Assembly: GCA_030618505.1 (NCBI GenBank)
Contig: JAUXDF010000258.1
Coordinates: 1-5,177 of the forward strand
Direction: 5' to 3'
DNA: 5,177 bases
Source of the DNA: Spongiibacteraceae bacterium
Lineage (GTDB): Bacteria; Pseudomonadota; Gammaproteobacteria; Pseudomonadales; PIVM01
Positions 1 to 5,177 of this stretch are shown piece after piece. Every line of letters begins with the position of its first letter. Position 1 is the stretch's first letter. The position numbers and the translations under genes are program-made. The notes beneath the pieces are model-generated. The model saw only the letters and a program-made list of their open reading frames with translations. It did not search any database and was not told the origin of the DNA.

Positions 1-191
1 TTTACCGTCTCAAGGTCTTGGTACTCAGGCAACTCTGGTGGGGTCAAGCTATACCCGATACTTTTGATCTCTGCACTAATACTACGCTCAACCATATAAA
101 TAATAGCGATGACGACGAGTATGACCGTGCCAATTGACCACTTAGATTTTGCCGCTCTGACAACCCGGGACTGTAGATATGATGCGTTCAC
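1..191 (-). CDS. N-terminal part of a membrane-anchored protein of unknown function (runs off the left edge)
   Basis: Sixty-three codons of an open frame begin at a GTG at 189-191 and continue past the window start. The GTG is chosen because AGAGGA lies six bases upstream (minus strand), a strong ribosome site. The product begins MNASYLQSRVV, has a basic stretch (RVVRAAKSK, about residues 9-17), then one hydrophobic segment at about residues 18-34, then a charged part leading to a proline-rich stretch (LTPPELPEYQDLE, about 49-61). The lysines and arginines before the hydrophobic segment and the acidic residues after it suggest a single N-terminal membrane anchor or uncleaved signal, with the rest of the protein in the periplasm. 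I do not recognise the family. It lies on the same strand about 106 bases downstream of the catalase-related gene and could belong to the same transcript, although a hairpin sits between them. That this is a real gene is fairly secure; its function is unknown. Confidence 0.65.
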   Translation of the reverse strand, partial: MNASYLQSRVVRAAKSKWSIGTVILVVIAIIYMVERSISAEIKSIGYSLTPPELPEYQDLETV

Positions 192-220
192 GATAAATCC
201 TCTATAAATAAAACGCATAA

Positions 221-240
221 AGGGGATAATCATTTCCCCT
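221..240 (-). terminator. Weak terminator-like hairpin after the catalase-related gene
   Basis: AGGGGA at 221-226 pairs with TCCCCT at 235-240 around an eight-base loop. Read on the minus strand it follows the stop of the catalase-related gene and is trailed by an interrupted T-rich stretch (TTTATGCGTTTTATTTA), which is the right orientation for an intrinsic terminator. The stem is only six pairs and the T-run is broken, so termination may be partial. The flanking sequence is AT-rich. TTAAAG and TATTAT 16 bases apart (minus strand, -10 at 243-248) could be a promoter for the left-hand gene, but the match is weak. Confidence 0.35.
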
Positions 241-297
241 GAATAATAAAACAATAAACGCTAACTTTAACTTGGTTTTCCTTTGGTTTTTTTGCTC

Positions 298-1338
298 TTA
301 GTTCTCTTGTGGCCCAGCGGCTTGGCGCCGTTTTTCACGTGCAGCTGGGTAAACAATGGCTCGGGCATGCCCTAGGGAGGCATAGTGATCCGGACTGGTG
401 GCCAAGGGGATTTTAATGCACTGTGGGCTTCTATTAGGATCCATGGTCAGGGCACTGACCTTCGCATTCTCTTCAATTACCTTGTCTACGGTAATTTCAC
501 ACAAGTCCAGCCAAGGGTAAAATTTCTCATCCCAAGCAGCGGCGGGATTCAGCACTTCACTATTTTCAACTGCGGGGCTTTCTGATGCATGCAATTGTGC
601 CTGCAAGATATATTTAACCTCACTATTTTCTACTCTGTAGATGAAGTCTTTCCGTAAAAAGTCTTCTGCTCGGGTATCATTCTCAAGTGGTGGTTTAGTC
701 AGCTGGCCTTCGCAGTTAAAACTCTTTTCAGGAAATCCACGCTCAGGGCCTCGATCTCCCGCGATAACACGAAACCGGATGTAATTCATTTCACCTTCAG
801 CATCAAAGAACTCGAAGCAAGACCAGGTATGGTAGCGATAGTCTACAAAAGAACCTCGAATACGGTATGCTTCCGTCAATTCTTTTTCCATAATGGTTCC
901 CTGCTTACACAGCTCAGCACGTTGCTCTAGCGACGAATGCACCATAGTCGAAAAATCACGGATGTTACGTACAAACAGCTGGCGTCCTGCATTCATCAAT
1001 ATATCTAACTCACCATCACCCTCACGCTGAGTATTCACCGGCGAAAAAAACTTCAAGGAAATCGCACACCCGTCTCTCGTGCGGTCATCTTTTGCACCTC
1101 CAGGTGAAGAATGACGCAATACGATAGGAAATGTTTTACCAAATATGAAGAAATCATTTTTAGGGAAATAGGGCGAAACAATACAGCGCGCTGTTGCCTC
1201 TGCCGCCACACCATAGGTATGAGTCGCACGGCCCTTCTTCATGGAAGCCCCATAACTGAACGTTGATACGAGCTTATCGAGAACACCTTTGAAATCATCA
1301 TCAATATTTGCTGTAAGCTCTTCTTGGGATAAACGCAT
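298..1338 (-). CDS. Catalase-related haem protein, allene oxide synthase / hydroperoxide lyase-like
   Basis: A 346-aa protein with the catalase core fold, shorter than true catalases and close in size to the catalase-related allene oxide synthase (cAOS) domain of coral AOS-lipoxygenase fusions. Visible haem-site residues are Thr39-His40 in RATHTYG (distal side, matching the cAOS Thr-His pair where catalase has Val-His), Arg75 in VLRHSS, Asn116 in DILMNAG, and Arg326-x3-Tyr330 in RAIVYP (proximal tyrosine ligand). LRKDFIYRV and YILQAQLH (about 228-250) also resemble cAOS. Known cAOS-type enzymes convert fatty-acid hydroperoxides to allene oxides, and relatives act as hydroperoxide lyases or isomerases; the substrate here is unknown. 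No lipoxygenase domain is fused and no signal peptide is seen, so it is probably cytoplasmic. The ATG lies 11 bases after the preceding stop with only a weak ribosome site, which suggests translational coupling. Family assignment is secure; the exact reaction is inferred. Confidence 0.88.
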   Translation of the reverse strand: MRLSQEELTANIDDDFKGVLDKLVSTFSYGASMKKGRATHTYGVAAEATARCIVSPYFPKNDFFIFGKTFPIVLRHSSPGGAKDDRTRDGCAISLKFFSPVNTQREGDGELDILMNAGRQLFVRNIRDFSTMVHSSLEQRAELCKQGTIMEKELTEAYRIRGSFVDYRYHTWSCFEFFDAEGEMNYIRFRVIAGDRGPERGFPEKSFNCEGQLTKPPLENDTRAEDFLRKDFIYRVENSEVKYILQAQLHASESPAVENSEVLNPAAAWDEKFYPWLDLCEITVDKVIEENAKVSALTMDPNRSPQCIKIPLATSPDHYASLGHARAIVYPAAREKRRQAAGPQEN

Positions 1339-1349
1339 ACTGTTTTTAC

Positions 1350-2336
1350 TTATATAGTTGTTGGCTCAACACTCGTTGCATGATTCGCGTTATGGCGAAT
1401 CTTGCTGCTTGATAGATAAACTTGCTTACGAATTTCATTCACCTCACCTAAGGGCCGATGCTCGGGTAAGGCATGCCAAGGCGTATAAGAAAGGTTTTCT
1501 CCGAATTTTCGCCGCTCATTCGTATCAAAGTTTTGCGCCGATATTGTCAGTGTGGCGATTTTATATCTTGGTAGATCCCACTCGATGGTAGGGTTGTTAA
1601 TCACATCATAAGTCGCATTGAGGCAGGGCTGAACATAAAATTCGAAGTAGGCTTCATTTGTAGTTAGAGCATCAACCAATATTTCTCTTAAATAGTGCTC
1701 ACTGCGATCACTCTCATCAGTCGGATTAACAGGATTGGACTTAGCAGGGACTACACTGTATCGACAAATACGATCATCGCCGACACCTAGCGCGTAAGGA
1801 ACCTGACTCCAGTATTCACTGGTCAGCGGGCTTTCCATTTTTTGCTGGCTAAAGCCTAGAAAAACAGGGAGATCTTTTGGTCTATTTTCTTTTAGCCAGT
1901 TGATAAATTTAGCCGGTGGAACGCCAGCTGCCGATGAGCGCGCAAAATCTTCGATAAATGGGACATATTCAGCCGCCGTTCGAATGAAAAATAGTGGATT
2001 ATCAGCCAATATAAAATCATGCGTGGTTTCGTGTTCTTGCCCCTCAAGAACCTTATCTCCCTCAACCCCCAATAATTTAATCGCCATACCATGGATATCT
2101 GGCATGCGGTCATCTTCTTTATCGCCATTAGAAAAACGAACAAAAGCGTCATATGTCTTGGCTTCAGAAAACATGCCTACTTTCAATTCAACCGGTATGT
2201 CGGCAGACACTGTAAACTGAGCATTTAAGCACGCATGCATTTTAAGATGCTGGCCACGGCGCTTGATCCCCGTAACTTTCATCATGGCTTGTTGAATCTG
2301 GTCAACAAGATCAATGTTCTGCTGTTTTGTATGCAT
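1350..2336 (-). CDS. Catalase family protein, y4iL-like haem-binding type
   Basis: A 328-aa catalase-fold protein of the poorly characterised y4iL-like group, well below the length of true catalases (about 480 or more). In order: distal histidine His34 in KMHACLNAQF, Arg67 in FVRFSNGD, the core block DIHGMAIKLLG (about 80-90), Asn113 in ADNPLFFIR, the family-typical PWHALPEHRPLG (about 286-297), and Arg303-x3-Tyr307 (RKQVY), the expected proximal haem tyrosine with its arginine. No export signal is visible. The ATG at 2336 is preceded by GTGAGAG about six bases upstream, an acceptable ribosome site. It is separated by 11 bases from the downstream cAOS-like gene and almost certainly shares its transcript; the two are divergent members of one superfamily. 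Function is not established for the family. Peroxidase activity or organic-hydroperoxide conversion is plausible, and strong catalase activity is not assumed. Family assignment is confident. Confidence 0.87.
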   Translation of the reverse strand: MHTKQQNIDLVDQIQQAMMKVTGIKRRGQHLKMHACLNAQFTVSADIPVELKVGMFSEAKTYDAFVRFSNGDKEDDRMPDIHGMAIKLLGVEGDKVLEGQEHETTHDFILADNPLFFIRTAAEYVPFIEDFARSSAAGVPPAKFINWLKENRPKDLPVFLGFSQQKMESPLTSEYWSQVPYALGVGDDRICRYSVVPAKSNPVNPTDESDRSEHYLREILVDALTTNEAYFEFYVQPCLNATYDVINNPTIEWDLPRYKIATLTISAQNFDTNERRKFGENLSYTPWHALPEHRPLGEVNEIRKQVYLSSSKIRHNANHATSVEPTTI

Positions 2337-2383
2337 GATTATCTCTCACTGCACCTCAATCAGGGCGATGCAGTCATTGTGAT

Positions 2384-2409
2384 AGCAGGACAATTATTAT
2401 TGTCCTGCT
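2384..2409. other. Perfect 11-bp inverted repeat in the gap between the di-haem and y4iL-like genes
   Basis: AGCAGGACAAT (2384-2394) and ATTGTCCTGCT (2399-2409) form a perfect 11-bp stem with a four-base loop. It sits in the 108-base gap after the di-haem gene stop and before the y4iL-like start. Neither direction has a T-run after the stem, so it is not a standard intrinsic terminator. It could stabilise the upstream mRNA's 3' end, attenuate read-through, or act as a dyad operator. The structure is directly visible; its role is not. Confidence 0.6.
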
Positions 2410-2444
2410 GTCTTTGGGCTAGACTCTTGAGTTAAATCCGAAGG

Positions 2445-4361
2445 CTAGAGTGTCTTCATGTACTCTAATAAATCCCCAAGGTCTTCCTGCAAAGCTTCTC
2501 CACTCCAATTTAGGCGATAGAACTTACCATTGATCGTTATATCCTTGTCATGCCCCATATTTGACAGGCCATCTCGAGTTGTGTCGTAAATCATCAATGT
2601 TGGCGATGTCGCTGTTGCAATTTTTGATCTTTGCGAAACATCCCATACCCAACCTATCGACGATTGATCATAGGCCTCTACACCACGTAAGAAGGTCGTA
2701 GGTCGCTCATTGGGCATGAGCAAATGACGTAAAGTGGGTACAGAACCATTATGAAGATAAGGCGCTCGCGCCCAGATACCATCCAAGACACTCGCTATAT
2801 ACCCCTGCTGTTCTGCAACAGTAGTATCCCGAATAATCTTTGCACCATCCATGGTACACGGTTTAATCTTTTTTCCGTCACCATCAACATAGCTGTACTC
2901 TTTGTCATGGCAAGACGCGGTAAAAGCCGCAAGAAAAAGATTTCTCGCTTCGGTATTTAAAACTTTTGCGCGATTGAAATCGGTATACATTTCCCAATAA
3001 GGGCGGCTATTGTTAGGACTATGACAACCTGTACAGTTAGCTTTATACAGCGCCTCACCCTTCGCCGCTTTTTTCAGATCCACGTCAAATGGATAAGGAG
3101 CAGCGGGCAAATTCGTTAAGAACTTATCGACAATATGGGTGTTATGTAAATCGACCTTGCTAGGATCACTCACGACAGGGAGTTGCGCGGCAATATTACG
3201 CCAGAAACCCATGAACACACTGCCATCCCACTGCGCTGCAGCTCGCGCCTGCTGATTCCATACACTGGGAACATCGGTCACTGACGCAAAAGGTGGAATC
3301 GCCGGTTGTGGGCGCGCTAAAAACTCTTCTTCCGATAGCCCTTCTTCCCTATTAGCTTGCAAAGCAATTAATTGCGCGAGTAAATCGCCACTGCCATCGG
3401 ATTGCCCCGCGCTGTTTCCTGCTAAAGCCGGAGAGCGACCCTGCTGACCATAATTACTACCCTTTTTCAGCTGCAGCTTGACCATCCAATCACTGGCACG
3501 CACTCCCTGCGATACCCCCATAAGAATTGGAACAATATTCGCCTTAACAATGGCACGCTGTTGCGTATCGATAGCCACTTCATCCTTCTCAGGTAATAGA
3601 GGCAAACCTGCTGCAAAGTAACCCGGCTTCTGAGCGTCAATAAATTTGAGAATTTTTTGCGTAGTTTTTCCCGGCGCTTCAGGCGTACCAATTAACTCTG
3701 CCGTGAAATATTTTGTGCGTGTATCAATAAAAGCCTGACGCCAACTGCGTACATCAAACTGCGTATTAGGAGCCCCCTCAATAACATGATATTGATCACC
3801 CACTTTCACCCGTGAACTATGGCAGGCACCACACGCAAAGTTTGTCACATAGAGACTGGGTTTACTGTAATCAATCTCACCGAGCGGCGCATTATGCGCA
3901 TCGACCGGGCGTCCCTCAGACGAAGCGACGCCTAAACCACGAGGAAGCACGCGGTCCGGGGCGGATGGGTCACTGAATAGACCAAATTTAGAAAAATTCT
4001 CGGCTGACGAGCCCCAAATTTCCGGAGCAATTGCGGGTAATGCTTTAAGAATAATGAGTGGAGTTCCCTCAAAACCGTTCGCCGCATTCACAAACCACGA
4101 ATATCCCACAGGATCTTTTTGTTTGTAAGCATCAATATCTGTTTGGCAAGCTTCACGTACCGCTGACCAAGTTAGCTTTGGCGAAGATTGCATACTGGCC
4201 GCAAGATCATCTTTCATTTCACAGCTTGCTGATCCGGCATGACTACCACTGGCGCAAGTCACCGTGGCAGCCAAGGCTACCAAAGGTAGCCACTTCCTTG
4301 AGCGTGGCACATGATTCCATATGCGAGAAGACATCTCATTTTCTGTTTCTATGACTTTCAA
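2445..4361 (-). CDS. Exported di-haem c-type cytochrome, oxygenase/peroxidase superfamily (RoxA / fatty-acid dioxygenase-like)
   Basis: A 638-aa protein. The N-terminus has a basic stretch (PRSRK, 19-23), a hydrophobic core (about 24-36) and a likely cleavage after SHA (residue 42), so it should be exported to the periplasm, where haem c is attached. Two haem motifs are present: CGACH at 177-181 and CTGCH at 443-447. C-terminal hallmarks of the di-haem peroxidase superfamily are IWARAPYLHNGSVPTL (529-544) and GLSNMGHD (598-605), ending in LLEYMKTL. An isolated ASCH at 482-485 lacks the first cysteine; Cys484 may pair with Cys502. Size and layout fit RoxA/RoxB rubber oxygenases and the P. aeruginosa oleate 10S-dioxygenase and 7,10-diol synthase better than short CcpA or MauG. 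The haem motifs are 266 residues apart. The start is TTG, with GGAGAG upstream at good spacing; an ATG at 4334 (residue 10) is the alternative. Superfamily is secure; fatty-acid oxygenation is inferred from the catalase-fold neighbours. Confidence 0.87.
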   Translation of the reverse strand: MKVIETENEMSSRIWNHVPRSRKWLPLVALAATVTCASGSHAGSASCEMKDDLAASMQSSPKLTWSAVREACQTDIDAYKQKDPVGYSWFVNAANGFEGTPLIILKALPAIAPEIWGSSAENFSKFGLFSDPSAPDRVLPRGLGVASSEGRPVDAHNAPLGEIDYSKPSLYVTNFACGACHSSRVKVGDQYHVIEGAPNTQFDVRSWRQAFIDTRTKYFTAELIGTPEAPGKTTQKILKFIDAQKPGYFAAGLPLLPEKDEVAIDTQQRAIVKANIVPILMGVSQGVRASDWMVKLQLKKGSNYGQQGRSPALAGNSAGQSDGSGDLLAQLIALQANREEGLSEEEFLARPQPAIPPFASVTDVPSVWNQQARAAAQWDGSVFMGFWRNIAAQLPVVSDPSKVDLHNTHIVDKFLTNLPAAPYPFDVDLKKAAKGEALYKANCTGCHSPNNSRPYWEMYTDFNRAKVLNTEARNLFLAAFTASCHDKEYSYVDGDGKKIKPCTMDGAKIIRDTTVAEQQGYIASVLDGIWARAPYLHNGSVPTLRHLLMPNERPTTFLRGVEAYDQSSIGWVWDVSQRSKIATATSPTLMIYDTTRDGLSNMGHDKDITINGKFYRLNWSGEALQEDLGDLLEYMKTL

Positions 4362-4367
4362 TGTGGC

Positions 4368-4374
4368 TCTCCAA
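4368..4374 (-). promoter_or_regulatory. Ribosome binding site supporting a TTG start for the di-haem protein
   Basis: On the minus strand TTGGAGAG precedes CCACA and then the TTG codon at 4359-4361, a purine-rich site at near-ideal distance. The alternative ATG at 4332-4334 has only a loose GAAAATGAG before it. This favours the longer N-terminus, which keeps the signal peptide but adds nine residues to it. Confidence 0.55.
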
Positions 4375-4393
4375 ATGGCCGCAATGCGGCATT
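4374..4393 (-). other. Hairpin abutting the di-haem gene's ribosome site
   Basis: AATG (4374-4377) and CCGC (4379-4382) pair with GCGG (4386-4389) and CATT (4390-4393), leaving one bulged G and a three-base loop. In the minus-strand mRNA this hairpin would end at the base next to the GGAGAG ribosome site of the di-haem gene. It could influence translation initiation or protect the 5' end. It has no T-run, so I do not call it a terminator of the upstream fragment. Confidence 0.35.
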
Positions 4394-4418
4394 ACAATTG
4401 CAGTGCATAAACACCGCT

Positions 4419-4431
4419 CAATCAATGATTG
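4419..4431. promoter_or_regulatory. Short dyad (CAATCA-A-TGATTG) upstream of the di-haem gene, possible operator
   Basis: A perfect dyad with six-base arms and one central base lies about 60 bases upstream of the di-haem start codon. On the minus strand it overlaps TTGATT, which with TGCAAT 17 bases later makes a weak sigma-70-like promoter candidate. The spacing does not fit the FNR/Anr consensus. The dyad is real; regulator and promoter are speculation. Confidence 0.2.
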
Positions 4432-4470
4432 TCCCCACTACACTCTGGCGAGTACTTACAGAATTACGAA

Positions 4471-4911
4471 CTAGAGGTATAGGCGGAAATCCCCACCCAC
4501 ACCCTTCGTCACAAAATCCCCCAGGGCTCGGTATACTTCAAATTGCGTTTCATCAAATGATTGATCGCTACTACTATCACGAGGAAAAGTAGCATTCAGC
4601 TGTTTATAACTGTAGAGGTATTCAGATTCATTGCCCGTGAAAGAGTGCTTCAAGTAAATGAAAGTACCAACTGTGCCATCAGGGTAATTAATCGTTCCGA
4701 TCGCATAATTCGTATGCGACAAGCCCTCTTTAGTTTGAGTCGCCTTGGAGTCTTTTGGCTTGATAGGTTTCACATCAATATCCAGCACAATGCCTAAACC
4801 AATCTCGGCATACCGTTGTAGTGTCTTGATGCCTTCAAAATTGAGCTGCCTTACAGGCCTGGTAAGGCGGACCATACGGAAACAGGCTGTACAGGTAACG
4901 CTTACCTCCAC
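4471..4911 (-). pseudogene. 5'-truncated C-terminal fragment resembling a patatin-like phospholipase
   Basis: The open frame codes 146 residues from a GTG at 4911, but only the part from about residue 18 onward looks like inherited protein sequence. Its features are a YAIGTINYPDGTVGTFIYLK block (about residues 68-87), then FTGNESEYL, then a SSSDQSFDETQFEVYRALG block. These resemble the C-terminal region of large patatin-like phospholipases, where I recall a DQFFDEAQFEAYRALG-type motif. The catalytic part (oxyanion glycine motif, GxSxG serine, Asp-Gly) is absent, and no frame up to 5177 supplies it. The first 17 or so residues (VEVSVTCTACFRMVRLT) come from the adjoining repeat-like segment, and no good ribosome site precedes the GTG. 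I therefore read it as a gene remnant, fused by chance to foreign sequence. An intact lipid hydrolase here would have suited the neighbouring lipid-peroxide genes. The family call rests on remembered motifs and is moderate. Confidence 0.55.
4862..4905. repeat. 44-bp segment bounded by imperfect GTAAG(G)CG / CGCTTAC inverted ends, possible IS remnant
   Basis: GTAAGGCG at 4862-4869 and CGCTTAC at 4899-4905 are inverted copies apart from one extra G. The right end is itself embedded in a perfect dyad, AGGTAA-CGC-TTACCT (4893-4907). GTAAGCG resembles the terminal bases I associate with IS66-family elements. The segment lies exactly where patatin-like similarity stops, so it may be the scar of a transposition or deletion. 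It holds no transposase, and such short matches can arise by chance. Confidence 0.3.
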
Positions 4912-4986
4912 GATCTGAAAAATGCTGGGACAGCGTCCTCATCACGCACCCTGTTCCCTGCAATGTTCACGCTGGAAATAAACCAC

Positions 4987-5103
4987 CTAGTGACCTTCTT
5001 CCAGTTCCATACCTTCCTCCTCTGCCAACAAGACCTCCTGACTCTCACTCCACTGATCAGGGACATCCATACGCTCTACTGATAAGGTACTAACACTTGC
5101 CAC
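4987..5103 (-). CDS. Possible 38-residue acidic small protein
   Basis: A GTG at 5101-5103 is preceded, nine bases away, by GAGGAG on the minus strand. The frame gives a 38-aa product rich in glutamate (LLAEEEGMELEEGH at the C-terminus) with no hydrophobic segment. It overlaps the end of a frame entering from the right edge, in a different phase, as translationally coupled genes often do. I do not recognise it. It may be a small accessory ORF of a mobile element, a decayed gene, or a chance ORF with a good ribosome site. Confidence 0.25.
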   Translation of the reverse strand: MASVSTLSVERMDVPDQWSESQEVLLAEEEGMELEEGH

Positions 5104-5177
5104 TTAAGCTCACTCCTCAAGAAACAAATATAATGAACGAAAACTTCAGCCAGCTTTTGATCTGCACCGATGTAATC
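5076..5177 (-). CDS. Possible C-terminal end of an upstream gene entering from the right edge
   Basis: One minus-strand frame is open from the window edge to a TAG at 5076-5078 and gives 33 residues with ordinary protein composition (begins DYIGADQKLAEVF, ends WQVLVPYQ). It is too short to prove coding or to identify a family. The stretch from its stop to the patatin fragment (4912-5075) holds no convincing gene apart from the small ORF described separately. Confidence 0.25.
   Translation of the reverse strand, partial: DYIGADQKLAEVFVHYICFLRSELKWQVLVPYQ

Noticed and set aside
1350..2336. Calling the y4iL-like gene a genuine monofunctional catalase
   Set aside because: It is far too short, lacks the C-terminal region of true catalases, and its core motifs follow the y4iL-like subgroup, so H2O2 dismutation should not be assumed.
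2384..2409. A strong rho-independent terminator
   Set aside because: The stem is perfect but no T-rich run follows it on either strand.
2906..2917. A third haem c motif at ASCH (residues 482-485 of the di-haem protein)
   Set aside because: The residue three before the cysteine is Thr, not Cys, so there is no CxxCH; Cys484 is more likely structural.
4418..4432. An FNR/Anr-type oxygen-sensor box upstream of the di-haem gene
   Set aside because: The dyad has one central base, whereas the FNR consensus is TTGAT-N4-ATCAA.
385..4797. Several plus-strand open frames of 66-106 codons
   Set aside because: They lie antisense inside well-supported minus-strand genes or straddle their ends, show no recognisable motifs and no convincing ribosome sites, and are explained as shadows.
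4912..5177. A transposase or the missing N-terminal part of the patatin-like gene
   Set aside because: Translating the minus-strand frames gives only short pieces interrupted by stops, with no DDE, recombinase or patatin catalytic motifs.
1..5177. CRISPR array, tRNA or rRNA genes
   Set aside because: No regularly spaced direct repeats, tRNA-like cloverleaf or rRNA-like sequence was seen by eye.

Overview
The window most likely comes from a proteobacterium, probably a gammaproteobacterium. The grounds are moderate base composition, purine-rich Shine-Dalgarno sites, a periplasmic c-type cytochrome with CxxCH haem motifs, and a patatin-type fragment of a kind I associate with that group. Nothing here fixes the genus. 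All credible genes lie on the minus strand, so they are described from right to left.

Right end (about 4862-5177): a disturbed region. A 33-residue reading frame enters from the window edge and overlaps a possible 38-codon ORF. Next comes a short segment bounded by an imperfect GTAAG..CTTAC inverted pair, then an orphan C-terminal piece resembling a patatin-like phospholipase (about 4471-4860). Its catalytic part is absent, so I read it as a 5'-truncated relic produced by a rearrangement.

Centre (1350-4361): a 638-aa exported protein with two CxxCH haem-c motifs. It belongs to the broad di-haem peroxidase/oxygenase superfamily that includes the rubber oxygenases RoxA/RoxB and the Pseudomonas aeruginosa oleate dioxygenase and diol synthase. 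It starts at TTG behind a good ribosome site. After a 108-base gap holding a perfect 11-bp hairpin comes a 328-aa y4iL-like catalase-fold haem protein.

Left (1-1338): eleven bases further on is a 346-aa catalase-related protein whose haem-site residues match the coral allene oxide synthase pattern (Thr-His distal pair, Asn, Arg-x3-Tyr proximal ligand). A weak terminator-like hairpin follows, then the first 63 codons of a membrane-anchored protein that leaves the window.

The most interesting reading is that the three central genes form a haem-based lipid-peroxide (oxylipin-like) pathway. The di-haem enzyme would make a fatty-acid hydroperoxide, and the catalase-fold proteins would isomerise, cleave or detoxify it. 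This is inferred from family membership and gene order. A compartment mismatch (exported di-haem protein, apparently cytoplasmic catalase-fold proteins) is the main weakness.
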